Shown piece after piece: positions 23,576 to 31,974 of a DNA stretch of 51,247 nucleotides. Location: the IMG/VR virus record IMGVR_UViG_3300005526_000002, positions 1-51,247 of that record; one strand, written 5' to 3'. The translations under genes and the position numbers were made by a program. The notes beneath the pieces are model-generated. The model saw only the letters and a list, made by a program, of their open reading frames with translations. It ran no database searches and was not told the DNA's origin. Numbering within the stretch: position 1 is the first letter of the stretch; each line of letters starts with the position of its first letter. This stretch comes from a virus.

Positions 23576-23609
23576 ACTATTGGAAGAGCTGCAAAAGGAA
23601 AATAATTAA
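23376..23609 (+). CDS. Helical protein (77 aa) overprinted on the portal 3' end
   Basis: Starts inside the portal gene in another frame, with GGAGAG eight bases before its ATG, and extends 34 bases beyond the portal stop. The product looks constrained: WLDSPLTRQLQTAIKIRRD, MVRELLSGQPANSIRQGQG and LLDLPPDKLLEELQKE. In contrast, the portal frame over the same 200 bases is low complexity, suggesting this frame is the selected one. Role unknown; position suggests a head-assembly factor. Confidence 0.7.
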   Translation: MTRIASEGMVREWLDSPLTRQLQTAIKIRRDQMVRELLSGQPANSIRQGQGVAYQWLFHLLDLPPDKLLEELQKENN

Positions 23610-24092
23610 ATGTCTCTATATGGTTTTGAGCTACCGCATACCAAAGTGCAGCCCGCACGCGATATTATTGCAATTCAAATTCCATTGCCGCCGCGCCGCG
23701 TTGGTTCAATTATTGTCGCAGATATGACGCGCGAACTTGGGCAGCATGGTGTGCAAGCCGGTATCATCCGTTCGATGGGACCACTTGCTTTCCAGTACAA
23801 GGACGGCCAAGGACTTTCACGGCAGGAAGCCAAAATTGGCGATTGGGTATTGATCCGTTGGGGTGCGGGGACCATGTTCCAAGCATCCAAAGGCATCGTT
23901 GTAACTGGTGGCTGGCGCTACATTTCCAGTTTCAACGATGTTATCGGAGTGGTACCGGCAGCAGACATGCCCGATCCGAAGACGCTGGAATGGGAAGAAG
24001 GCGACGACGAAAAGTTAGGCATGGTCAAGGCACAAGGCAATCTTAACCTTAATGCCGATGTTGGTGTTCGCGAACGTGTCGTTTACAGGTAG
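23610..24092 (+). CDS. GroES-like (Cpn10 fold) head assembly protein
   Basis: 160 residues. The first 115 follow the co-chaperonin beta-barrel: ARDIIAIQIPLPPRRVGSII, a mobile-loop-like Asp-Met-Thr-Arg stretch, GVQAGIIRSMG, KIGDWVLIRWGAGT and YISSFNDVIGVV. Phage Cpn10 proteins such as T4 gp31 pair with host GroEL to fold the capsid protein. Location between portal and scaffold genes supports that, but it could be a structural use of the same fold. Confidence 0.6.
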   Translation: MSLYGFELPHTKVQPARDIIAIQIPLPPRRVGSIIVADMTRELGQHGVQAGIIRSMGPLAFQYKDGQGLSRQEAKIGDWVLIRWGAGTMFQASKGIVVTGGWRYISSFNDVIGVVPAADMPDPKTLEWEEGDDEKLGMVKAQGNLNLNADVGVRERVVYR

Positions 24093-24100
24093 GAGCTATT

Positions 24101-24754
24101 ATGGCCGATCCTAATTTTGAAGTATTGCTGCGCCAGCAAGTGCAGCAAAATTTGACAAACATGCTGGACAGCGCAACGCAGGCTGGCGATATCGCAGCCG
24201 TTCGCAAGGCAGCACAGCAGATCGCAGAACTAGCCGCGTCAACGGCAAAACCCGCCAACAAACCAGCGTTCAACAACGACGATATCCGCAAGGCAATAAA
24301 ATCCAAGGCCGAATGGTTTGGTACTGATCCGCGCCGTAGCGCCAAGGTAATAGAGTTTGGCAAGAACATGGAACCGGAGAGTTTCAAGTCGGCGGAAGAT
24401 TTTGCCGATGCAGTCATCAAGGCTGTTGACGAAGAATTTAAAACGAAAACCGTCAAAGACGACGATGGGAACGCAGAGGAAGGCGAAGCGGAAGCGGTTG
24501 AAGCAGATGATGAAGATGAAGAAAAACCAAAGCGCAAAAAGACCGATGCTCCGTCCGGGGAAACCGGTCGCTCCGCAAATCGCGGTCGCTCTACCGGTCC
24601 TTGGGCGAAATTGTCTGATGCTCCGAAGGATGTTGCGGAAAGCGTTAAAAGCGCAGCGGACAAGTTTACCCGAAACGCCAGTAAGGAACAGCGTGAAAAA
24701 TTCATAGCAACCGCTTTAGGAACTGCTTACGCGGCAGCACAGAGGAAGAAATGA
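24101..24754 (+). CDS. Probable scaffolding protein
   Basis: 217 residues, predominantly helical and highly charged, with an acidic stretch (about 130-150, Glu/Asp repeats), then a basic patch (KPKRKK) and a helical C-terminus (NASKEQREKFIATALGTAYA). Size, composition and position after the portal fit a capsid scaffold. No protease is evident, so the scaffold may leave intact. Overlaps the next gene by 4 bases. Confidence 0.6.
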   Translation: MADPNFEVLLRQQVQQNLTNMLDSATQAGDIAAVRKAAQQIAELAASTAKPANKPAFNNDDIRKAIKSKAEWFGTDPRRSAKVIEFGKNMEPESFKSAEDFADAVIKAVDEEFKTKTVKDDDGNAEEGEAEAVEADDEDEEKPKRKKTDAPSGETGRSANRGRSTGPWAKLSDAPKDVAESVKSAADKFTRNASKEQREKFIATALGTAYAAAQRKK

Positions 24755-25296
24755 GCAACAACCCATTTGAAAGTCTAGCGCCTAACCTCATTCCTAACCC
24801 GCCTGCCGAAATTCCGGAAGCGCCACAAGCTGGTGATGCTGTTGCATCGCTATCGCCTTTCAAGGAAGCACAGGACGTTGACAGCATTATCAAGAATTTG
24901 ACGCTAGACCGTCCACTAGCGCTGTACATCCCGAACCGGGAAAAATATCCCGAGTATCAATTTCACATCATTAACGACACGCCAACAGAAATGGCGGAAG
25001 CACTCCGCAAAGGATGGCAGCGAGTTGACGATCCTAAATTGACGGAACTGTTTGAGAGCAAGGTTTCTGGCACTGATAAAACCGGCAAGATAACCCGCCC
25101 GGTTCTCATGGCACGATCAAAACAGGTTGGCGAGATTGTAGCGAAGCGAAACCGCCAAACGCTACATGACCTTTACAAAGGCATGGACCCAAAGAACAAG
25201 CAGTTCAACAGCAAGTATGCCGATACGCAGACTGTCATCAACAGCGGCGACACCAAGGGACAGTTTTCCGGTGCAGGCTGGAAGATCAAGGTTTAG
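24751..25296 (+). CDS. Head-associated hypothetical protein (181 aa)
   Basis: Pro-rich N-terminus (NPFESLAPNLIPNPPAEIPE), a central IPNREKYPEYQFHIINDTP segment and a basic C-terminus. ATGA-coupled to the scaffold candidate, so probably a virion or assembly protein. Its 3' end overlaps the convergent terminase gene by 11 bases. Confidence 0.6.
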   Translation: MSNNPFESLAPNLIPNPPAEIPEAPQAGDAVASLSPFKEAQDVDSIIKNLTLDRPLALYIPNREKYPEYQFHIINDTPTEMAEALRKGWQRVDDPKLTELFESKVSGTDKTGKITRPVLMARSKQVGEIVAKRNRQTLHDLYKGMDPKNKQFNSKYADTQTVINSGDTKGQFSGAGWKIKV

Positions 25297-26818
25297 GCTG
25301 CAAAGCGTAATCGTTCACGCCAAAGCTATTTACAACAGCATCAAGGCGGTCAGGTGACCGCCCTATCTCTGCACGTATCTTTTCCTTTGGCGTCATGAAT
25401 AGCCGGGACATTTCATCGCGGCGGCAGGCACCTGATCCCCATTTATATGCCGCGCATTCCTCTTGCAGCATTTTGTCGTTTGGCATGCTGACGGAACCTT
25501 GCAGCCACAAATGAAACTTGAAATGTAGTTCTGCACGTTTGTTGCCAAACTGTACCGCATTGTTGGCACCGCTACCGAAGTTTACAGGCACCACACGATC
25601 AGATTGGTTTCGCATACGAAGACGGCAAGCGTCCACAAGACCTTTGCCAAGACCACCGCTATCAATAACAATAACGTCCATGCCGAAACGGCGATAGGAA
25701 GCAACTAGCCAATCTGCTTGAACATTTTGATCCTTGGATTTAATAGCGCCCCAAATTCGCTTACCAATGGCTGTACCTTCACGATCACAAACAAAAGGAT
25801 CATCGCTGCCGTCACCGGCCGGGTCAACCGATATGATCTTGAGCGACCCGGAAGTAGGAGCAAATTTTGCCAACATTGCTTCCTGCACCAACGACGCTGG
25901 GAAGAAATCCATCGTGCTATCGGTCATAAAGCATTCGGCATAAGTTGCAGGAAACTCTTGCCGCGTCAATCGGTGGATAGCATCCGGTTGACCACCGTTC
26001 ATAATGGCAAGCGTATAGTTCTCACGCCAATACCAGTACAACTGCGGTTGCGTCAGGCTGTGTAGTTTTCCGTAATCGGTAAATTCACGTGGCGGTTGCC
26101 AATGCGCGGGAACGTCATGGACATATTCCGGCATGGAAGACCAAGGCAAGAAGTGCAACCGCCAAAGTCCTTTATTGCGGTCACGATGCGCTTGCTCGCA
26201 CATATTGAAGAACATGCCACTCGCACCGTTGCCGGTGCTTTCAATGATTATTTCGGTACCGGGGATATCCAGCACGGTCTTCATTAGTCCCGAAGATAAA
26301 TCCTCTGAATTATCGAAGAACGCGGCTTCCGACATGTGCAGCAAATGCGTGTCGTCCGAGCGACCGATATCGCCACCTTCCGCAGACGACACCTTGTAGG
26401 TGGATTGCAATTTGTCAAAGATCAATTCGCGGGAATTGGATGCGCCAAGCGACGGTCGCAATTGCGACGGTAAGCCAGCATAAAATTCCTTGACTTCGCG
26501 GTGTATGTTGGTGGCGCTATCGTTTCTGTGTGCAACGACATGCGCGCGAACACCGCGTTGCGTACCCGTGCGATGAAAGAAGCGGCTGCTTATGTAAGTG
26601 CTGACGCCCATACGACGAGCTTTGGGCACCAGCGCACGAATGCTGCCAAACTCTCTTAATTCGGCAGTCAGCCGATTGTTGAGGACTGTCTGCGCGGCAT
26701 TGATATTGAATAGCTTCCGCGCGCCGCCCTCCCGAGGACGGATCAACAGAAACTTTGCACGGTACCAATCAAAATCTTTTAGCCTGTCAGAGACAGACGG
26801 TTGCCATGGAAAGTTCAT
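25286..26818 (-). CDS. Terminase large subunit
   Basis: 510 residues. The ATPase half has a Walker A-like PKARRMGVS (65-73), a Walker B ending in Ser-Glu rather than Asp-Glu (LLHMSEAA, Glu164) and coupling motif ESTGNG (193-198). The nuclease half has ISVDPAGDGSDD (Asp332), VIDSGG (Asp386) and SPDRLDAV (Asp490 or Asp493). It packages DNA into the prohead. No obvious small terminase lies beside it; a 71-residue helical protein is directly upstream. Confidence 0.9.
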   Translation of the reverse strand: MNFPWQPSVSDRLKDFDWYRAKFLLIRPREGGARKLFNINAAQTVLNNRLTAELREFGSIRALVPKARRMGVSTYISSRFFHRTGTQRGVRAHVVAHRNDSATNIHREVKEFYAGLPSQLRPSLGASNSRELIFDKLQSTYKVSSAEGGDIGRSDDTHLLHMSEAAFFDNSEDLSSGLMKTVLDIPGTEIIIESTGNGASGMFFNMCEQAHRDRNKGLWRLHFLPWSSMPEYVHDVPAHWQPPREFTDYGKLHSLTQPQLYWYWRENYTLAIMNGGQPDAIHRLTRQEFPATYAECFMTDSTMDFFPASLVQEAMLAKFAPTSGSLKIISVDPAGDGSDDPFVCDREGTAIGKRIWGAIKSKDQNVQADWLVASYRRFGMDVIVIDSGGLGKGLVDACRLRMRNQSDRVVPVNFGSGANNAVQFGNKRAELHFKFHLWLQGSVSMPNDKMLQEECAAYKWGSGACRRDEMSRLFMTPKEKIRAEIGRSPDRLDAVVNSFGVNDYALQPKP

Positions 26819-27033
26819 TAGTCCGGAATGGGTTTGTTAAACTCGTCTACTTGTGCGTCAAGTTCATCTTCGGCCGCGAGCAACTGTGCTTGGGTTATAG
26901 TACCATCTTGCGTTCCGGTAGCGATATCAACCAACGTCTTGATCGTTGGTGCAATTTCTTGACCGGCTTCTACCAGCGTTTCTACAATTCCCAAACCCTT
27001 GATGATAAGGGCCATGACCGCTGCAATGTCCAT
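26818..27033 (-). CDS. Small helical protein (71 aa)
   Basis: Starts MDIAAVMALIIKGLGIVETL and ends in an acidic helix (AAEDELDAQVDEF). The stop shares one base with the terminase ATG, and its own ATG is one base after the lipoprotein stop. Similar short amphipathic proteins accompany holins in other phages. It is too small for a typical small terminase. Confidence 0.55.
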   Translation of the reverse strand: MDIAAVMALIIKGLGIVETLVEAGQEIAPTIKTLVDIATGTQDGTITQAQLLAAEDELDAQVDEFNKPIPD

Positions 27034-27034
27034 T

Positions 27035-27439
27035 TTACGCCCCTTGGAAGGTTGCGCCACCGGCAACGGCTTGGGTTTTGACTGTGGCGATAAGATCGGA
27101 GAGTTGGTTAAAGACAACGATGGCGTTAATTTGATCGTTGTTAGCCACAAACGCTCTAAGCTGCTTAAGATAGAGAGGCACGGAAGCAGTATAGACTTGA
27201 ACTGTTCGTACTTGCTGTTTGCAGTTGACATTGATCTGCCCTTGAACACAAAGTTTCTTCCAAGTGTTAAGACCAATGAACGTCAACTTTACTGCCTGCT
27301 CCATGGTATAGAGCCGGTCACGGGTGACAGGGTTGGTGATGGAAACAGTGCCAACCTGATAAGCTGTCTCGATACCTTGCAGCGTGAGACAACCCCCAAG
27401 GCTTAAACACAGTAGAGGAACAAGAAACAGGCGCTTCAT
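27035..27439 (-). CDS. Lipoprotein, possible outer-membrane spanin
   Basis: 134 residues with a type II signal peptide: basic start, hydrophobic core and lipobox LSLGGC, so the mature protein would start at Cys17. The rest is helical with two further cysteines. It lies beside a holin-like gene, suggesting a lysis function at the outer membrane, though no paired inner spanin is obvious. Coupled upstream by ATGA. Confidence 0.6.
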   Translation of the reverse strand: MKRLFLVPLLCLSLGGCLTLQGIETAYQVGTVSITNPVTRDRLYTMEQAVKLTFIGLNTWKKLCVQGQINVNCKQQVRTVQVYTASVPLYLKQLRAFVANNDQINAIVVFNQLSDLIATVKTQAVAGGATFQGA

Positions 27440-27786
27440 GGATTATTTCCTCTCGCAGTTTCACTAACAGCGCTCAAGTCGCCTTGAGTTGGAGAAATTT
27501 TATCAACTCTAGGATCGACAGCAATGGCCGCTAATGTCTGATTTGCTGCGGCGTTAACCGTTAACTTTTCAACTCCCGGCATCGCCAGTACGTCTTTGAC
27601 TTGCGAAGACTGTCCGGTAAAGACTGCCAAAATAGAAGCTAAAATTGTCTGCACAAGACTTGAAGCGGTAACAGCCGTCTTGGCAACGTTGGCACCAAAC
27701 AAATCGGTAAGTTGGGTTGCCGAACCAGCAAGAACTCCGAGAACTGCTAACGTAATCGCAAGAATTTGGTTTCGGGTTAAATTCAT
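27436..27786 (-). CDS. Holin-like membrane protein
   Basis: 116 residues. Two hydrophobic segments (ILAITLAVLGVLAGSATQL; LVQTILASILAVF) are followed by a soluble part with VLAMPGVEKLTVNAAANQTL, a pattern I associate with phage holin-type proteins. It would form inner-membrane lesions. First gene of the holin-lipoprotein-helical protein-terminase group. Confidence 0.6.
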   Translation of the reverse strand: MNLTRNQILAITLAVLGVLAGSATQLTDLFGANVAKTAVTASSLVQTILASILAVFTGQSSQVKDVLAMPGVEKLTVNAAANQTLAAIAVDPRVDKISPTQGDLSAVSETARGNNP

Positions 27787-27853
27787 GCTTGCCCCTTGTG
27801 ATGCGCTAGTGTATACACCATTGGCAACCTAACACAACCGAAAGCGGTATACA

Positions 27854-28000
27854 ATGCACACCCCACCAGAAGGCAGCATTTACCACATGGGACCGGTCTG
27901 GGAAAAACCCGATAGCGAGTGGCGACTACTCACCAGCCTGCTACTGGCAACAGCCTTCCCGAGCGCTTTCTGTCTGACATGGCTGCTTATCGCTAGCTAG
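27854..28000 (+). CDS. Small membrane protein (48 aa)
   Basis: Starts MHTPPEGSIYHMGPVWEKP and has one C-terminal transmembrane helix (LLLATAFPSAFCLTWLLIA). Divergent from the holin-like gene; GGTATACA lies just before the ATG. Its end overlaps the convergent Gly-rich gene by 8 bases. It could be an antiholin-like or envelope protein; there is no direct evidence. Confidence 0.5.
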   Translation: MHTPPEGSIYHMGPVWEKPDSEWRLLTSLLLATAFPSAFCLTWLLIAS

Positions 28001-29387
28001 TTGGTTGGAACGTTAACCAAGGATACTGCGCCACCAAGAGGGCATTCTGCGGGCTGATGAAGTTCAACCCGCCGCCTGCGTCCATACCAAGACCCGAACC
28101 GGGTGCCATTCCCGATATGCCGGTACCCAGAGTACCTTGTGCCGGGGCTGTAGCGGTCGCTGGTGCGGCAGTTGACGTTGGAGCGGTTGATGTAGGTGCA
28201 GGACCAATAGCCGGGCTCTCGCCTATGTTAGCGGCTGTAGAAACGTTTCCAAAACCAATGCTGGGGTTACCGAGAGAAGTAGATATGCCGGTTGTCGGGG
28301 ACGGGCCAAAATTCATCCCAAATTCACTAGAAAGGTTACCAAACGAATTTGGTGACGGAGACAGTGCAGCTTGTGCTTGGTTCGCAGCAGTATTGGCTAA
28401 TCCTTGCGCCACGTTAGGACCAAAAGTCGCTTCAGTAGGCATGGCAGCGTCGATAGCGTTAACGTCACCCCAATCGGCTACCCCCATTTCCGCGTCTGTA
28501 GGGGCTTGAGAGGCTGGTAGGGAAGGCGCAGGGGCGGGTGCTTGCGGCCCTACGGCATCATTCACCGCGCTGTTGATAGCCGCCACAGCCGGGCTTTCTG
28601 TGGCTTGAACACCGAAGTTACCAAATGCCTGACCGAAGTCGGGCGCGGCCGGGACCGCAGCTTGTGCGGGCGAAGCCGGGGCAGCGGAAGCCGCAGCCGT
28701 AGCAGGCGCGGTACCGAGTGCAGCCGCTACCGCAGCCGCTAGCGAGCCAGTATCGCTGCTAATGCTGTCGGCTGCATTTAGCCCCATGGACGACGCAGTT
28801 GGGCCGATACCGGCGATACTGCCAAATGCAGCATCCGAAGGAGCGGAAATACCGGTGTTGCCCATACCGCCGGGCGCACCAAAACCTCCAAAACCACCAA
28901 TACCGCCGAGAGAACCGGCAGCGGGTGCATTACCAATACCTAATCCACCGATACTGCCGGTATCGTTACCCGGTACGCCTTCACCGGGAACACCAGATAC
29001 ACCACCAAAACCGCCGAAACCACCTAATGCACCGAAGGAAGCAGCCGCCGCAGCATTTGCCGCTGCTTCGCCGCTGATCGAACCAAAGTCACCTGAAAGG
29101 CTACCAATGCCGCTAGCTAGGCCAGAGTTAGCCGCCGCCGCAGCGGCAGCATCCGCTGCCTGACCAAAACCGCCGAAATCGCCAAAATCGCTTACACTGA
29201 CGCCAGTAACGCTAGAAGTAGCATCGCTATCGCTAACACTTACACCGGGATCACCGCTATCGGAGCCAGCATCGCCCGCGTCACCACCTTCCCCACCTTC
29301 GCCACCTTCGCCACCTTCGCCGCCTTCGCCACCTTCGTCAAACCAGCGTGGCGGTCGTCCCCTGTTCCAACCAAATCCACCAGCCAT
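27993..29387 (-). CDS. Gly/Ala-rich low-complexity virion protein
   Basis: 464 residues from the ATG at 29387 (GGATGAT upstream). After MAGGFGWNRGRPPRWFDE comes a tandem Glu-Gly-Gly repeat (encoded near 29285-29340), then long Gly/Ala/Ser/Pro low-complexity sequence with GGFGGFGG blocks, and an ordered C-terminus (NALLVAQYPWLTF). The composition resembles silk-like or adhesive proteins. Position at the end of the fibre cluster suggests an appendage component; function unproven. Confidence 0.6.
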   Translation of the reverse strand: MAGGFGWNRGRPPRWFDEGGEGGEGGEGGEGGEGGDAGDAGSDSGDPGVSVSDSDATSSVTGVSVSDFGDFGGFGQAADAAAAAAANSGLASGIGSLSGDFGSISGEAAANAAAAASFGALGGFGGFGGVSGVPGEGVPGNDTGSIGGLGIGNAPAAGSLGGIGGFGGFGAPGGMGNTGISAPSDAAFGSIAGIGPTASSMGLNAADSISSDTGSLAAAVAAALGTAPATAAASAAPASPAQAAVPAAPDFGQAFGNFGVQATESPAVAAINSAVNDAVGPQAPAPAPSLPASQAPTDAEMGVADWGDVNAIDAAMPTEATFGPNVAQGLANTAANQAQAALSPSPNSFGNLSSEFGMNFGPSPTTGISTSLGNPSIGFGNVSTAANIGESPAIGPAPTSTAPTSTAAPATATAPAQGTLGTGISGMAPGSGLGMDAGGGLNFISPQNALLVAQYPWLTFQPTS

Positions 29388-29388
29388 A

Positions 29389-29682
29389 TCATCCAACCGC
29401 TGCCAGATAATCGTTGAATAAAGCCGGTGTTGCAGCCACGTAAGCTGCACCATTCCACAAGTACAACGTACCTTCTGCGGTATAGCTAGGCGTGGCCGGA
29501 GCAAACCACATAGTGGTAGCTTGATTGGCTACCGGCTGCGAAGCAGATATTGACACATTGATAAGACCAGAACGGCTTAAAGCCGATATCATAAAATCAA
29601 GTCCCGGCATTTCACCTTTTTGGACGCCGCCAGTAACAGCACGCATCAATCCAACGAAGTCAGTCGCAGCGTTATAAGTCAT
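29389..29682 (-). CDS. Short fibre-base paralogue (97 aa)
   Basis: Starts MTYNAATDFVGLMRAVTGGV and aligns over its whole length with the N-terminal 95 residues of the next upstream gene product (FATDFVGLWRAVTGGVEKGE; PATPALF). It appears to be a stand-alone copy of the fibre attachment domain. Confidence 0.65.
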   Translation of the reverse strand: MTYNAATDFVGLMRAVTGGVQKGEMPGLDFMISALSRSGLINVSISASQPVANQATTMWFAPATPSYTAEGTLYLWNGAAYVAATPALFNDYLAAVG

Positions 29683-29693
29683 GGTTCATTTCC

Positions 29694-30944
29694 TTATGCG
29701 GTACGAATGCAGAGAGATACGTTTGTTGCCGCACCCGTAACAAACAGAGACAGGAAAGATACTGTAACCCAAGTTCCAGATAACGGAAACCCGCCCGGTC
29801 CTACTGGTGAGTTTCCACCATTAGGGTCTAACGCATAGGTACCAATATCGCCAATACCCGGTACCGTACTTGTAGCAGCGTCCCAAGCCGGGTCTGCACC
29901 CGCACCATTTGTTTTTAAAAATTGACCAGATGTACCGGGTCCGAGAGCAACCCAAGCACTAGCGTTGCGGTAAATGATGCTACCTTGCGTAGCACCGAAC
30001 AACGCATCCAAGTTAGCAGACGTTACCGCAATTGAAGTGTTTGCCCACGATGGGTTAGCAGCGGCACCGTTTGATTGCAATATCTGCCCCGCCGTACCCG
30101 GTGCGAGCACAGTCCATACTGTAGCATTACGATATAAAATATCGCCTTGCGTGCTGCCAATGCTGTCAAGTGAGAAACCAGTAGTGCTTGTCCATGATGG
30201 ATTGGCACCAGCACCACCAGAAGTTAAAAACTGTCCGTTTGTTCCCGGTGCGAGCACAGTCCATACTGTAGCATTACGATATAAAATATCGCCTTGTGTG
30301 CTGCCAAAAGTATCTAGATTAGTTGAATTACTCGCCCATGCCGGGTTTGCCGCTGCGCCGCCAGAAGTTAAAATCTGTCCTGCTGATCCCGGTGCAAGCA
30401 CTTGCCATGCCGATGCACCACGATAAATGATATCGCCTTGTGTGGTACCAAGCACATCCAGAAATTCGCTAATTTGGCTATAAGATGTACCCGGCAATGG
30501 ATCAACAGGCCACATACCAGCGGACTTAGGACCGTAGATACCGCCGGGTGCGTCTAGCCTAAGATAGAAATCGCCATTTTGTCCGATAGCGTCATCAGGA
30601 ACACCATCACCAGCAAAAATAGTAAGGAAGTTACCACCGGTAGTGCTATTTGCTCCCAAGAATGCGAGAAACAAAGCGGGTGTCGCGGGCAAATAAGTGG
30701 TGGTTACGCTATCCCAAAGATACAACGCACCTTCAGCCGCGTAATCCGGTGTCGCCGTTCTAAACCATGCTGTGGTATCTTGATTAACTATCGGCGGCGT
30801 ACCCGATACTACCAATGGACTTAAGATACCCGCGCGAGCCAACGCAGCCACGACGAAATCAAGACCGGGAATTTCTCCCTTCTCAACGCCGCCGGTAACT
30901 GCGCGCCAAAGACCTACAAAATCTGTTGCAAAATTATATGCCAT
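29694..30944 (-). CDS. Tail fibre with four repeated GDIxYR/W...APGTxGQ modules
   Basis: 416 residues. The N-terminal attachment-like domain (about 1-95) is shared with the gene at 29389-29682. Then come NGDFYLRLDAPGGIYGP and four copies of a roughly 49-residue module with TQGDI(I/L)YR, W, LAPGT and GQ(I/F)L, typical of trimeric phage fibres. The C-terminus (GGFPLSGTWVTVSFLSLF) is a distinct cap. Two modules are nearly identical in DNA (30097-30149 and 30244-30296), a recent duplication. Confidence 0.75.
   Translation of the reverse strand: MAYNFATDFVGLWRAVTGGVEKGEIPGLDFVVAALARAGILSPLVVSGTPPIVNQDTTAWFRTATPDYAAEGALYLWDSVTTTYLPATPALFLAFLGANSTTGGNFLTIFAGDGVPDDAIGQNGDFYLRLDAPGGIYGPKSAGMWPVDPLPGTSYSQISEFLDVLGTTQGDIIYRGASAWQVLAPGSAGQILTSGGAAANPAWASNSTNLDTFGSTQGDILYRNATVWTVLAPGTNGQFLTSGGAGANPSWTSTTGFSLDSIGSTQGDILYRNATVWTVLAPGTAGQILQSNGAAANPSWANTSIAVTSANLDALFGATQGSIIYRNASAWVALGPGTSGQFLKTNGAGADPAWDAATSTVPGIGDIGTYALDPNGGNSPVGPGGFPLSGTWVTVSFLSLFVTGAATNVSLCIRTA
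30097..30296. repeat. Recent tandem duplication inside the fibre gene
   Basis: A 53-base stretch is identical at 30097-30149 and 30244-30296, 147 bases (49 codons) apart. It encodes the DILYRNATVWTVLAPGT part of the fibre module. Neighbouring modules are more diverged, so this pair arose recently and can expand or contract by recombination. Confidence 0.75.
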
Positions 30945-31567
30945 TAGACAGGTAAGAACTCATCTTCAGCGGTGTATATCGAATTGATCGTGACAGTAAC
31001 CAGCGTTCCAGAAGACTGAAGACCGAGTTCAAGAACCGGATCGCCGGAATTAGCAGTAACAGGGAACGGAATAATATATTCCGACAGCAAACCTTCTGCG
31101 ATCAGTTGCGTAAGCTGCGTATCAGTGAGCGGTGCGCCTTCGGACAGCAAACCAATAGGCAGCACGTCGCTACCTGAAATAATTGTGCCGGGACCATCGC
31201 CATTTTCAGGCCAGCCGGTCCATGTCTTCGGTCCCCATATGAGGGGCTGCATGCCGTAGTTAGGATATCCTGCCCATTGCAGAAAATAATCTCCAACAAT
31301 ACCGATGTTATTGTTCGGCCCATTAGGACCAAACCATTTCAGAGTTGTGGTGTACGGCGAAGGAATAATGAAAAGGTAGTGTCCCCAATCATCAAGTCCG
31401 TTGATCTCACGTTTTTCAAACATCTGAAACGTGAGATTATCAATATAGAGATCACCAACCACACCAGCTTGTGGAACAGGCGGTCCAAATCCTCGCAGGA
31501 TTGGACCAAATTGTTTTGCCATAAAAGGGATGCTAGTACCAGCCATGCCGGTATCAAAGCCACTCAT
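30944..31567 (-). CDS. Tail fibre-associated protein (207 aa)
   Basis: Contains GPPVPQAGVVGDLYIDNLTF and a following Tyr/Trp-rich region (KWFGPNGPNNNIGIVGDYF), the GDLYxD pattern of phage fibre proteins. The stop shares one base with the fibre ATG. No enzymatic motif. Confidence 0.6.
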   Translation of the reverse strand: MSGFDTGMAGTSIPFMAKQFGPILRGFGPPVPQAGVVGDLYIDNLTFQMFEKREINGLDDWGHYLFIIPSPYTTTLKWFGPNGPNNNIGIVGDYFLQWAGYPNYGMQPLIWGPKTWTGWPENGDGPGTIISGSDVLPIGLLSEGAPLTDTQLTQLIAEGLLSEYIIPFPVTANSGDPVLELGLQSSGTLVTVTINSIYTAEDEFLPV

Positions 31568-31974
31568 AGCGCTGCCCCATTGTTGCGAGATATCTGAAGC
31601 GCCATGGAAAGACCGGTGCCGTCAACATTGTTGATATTAAGAATGCGAAGTCGTATCCAACCATCACGGTTGGCATTCATGCCTTTTGCAACAACCGTAT
31701 TTTGGTAGTTTTCTATCGGCCATGCTTCTGCATCTGATTGACCGCCGATAGTTTTCTGTTCCAGTAACAATTGCATTTCCGGCGCAGTAGGTTGCTTTGC
31801 TACCGTTGAAGATGCCGAGTTGACAAAATTCAACAATGCACGAGAAGCATTGACCGCTATCCAATCGCCTTTATTGACTGGAAGCCAGCCGGTTGCACCG
31901 CCAACAGCATCAGAATACACTTCGTCATACTGCACGCTGATACGCGAGTTAGACCCGCCCGGCCGGTAGAACAT
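31564..31974 (-). CDS. Hypothetical appendage protein (136 aa)
   Basis: Starts MFYRPGGSNSRISVQYDEV. The beta-rich middle ends with RLRILNINNVDGTGLSM. ATGA-coupled to the gene downstream. No family recognised; context indicates a virion appendage component. Confidence 0.5.
   Translation of the reverse strand: MFYRPGGSNSRISVQYDEVYSDAVGGATGWLPVNKGDWIAVNASRALLNFVNSASSTVAKQPTAPEMQLLLEQKTIGGQSDAEAWPIENYQNTVVAKGMNANRDGWIRLRILNINNVDGTGLSMALQISRNNGAAL

Noticed and set aside
28057-29163. Plus-strand Pro-rich open frames (150 and 133 codons) opposite the Gly/Ala-rich gene
   Set aside because: Antisense of Gly/Ala codons yields Pro/Ala frames automatically; no starts with ribosome sites.
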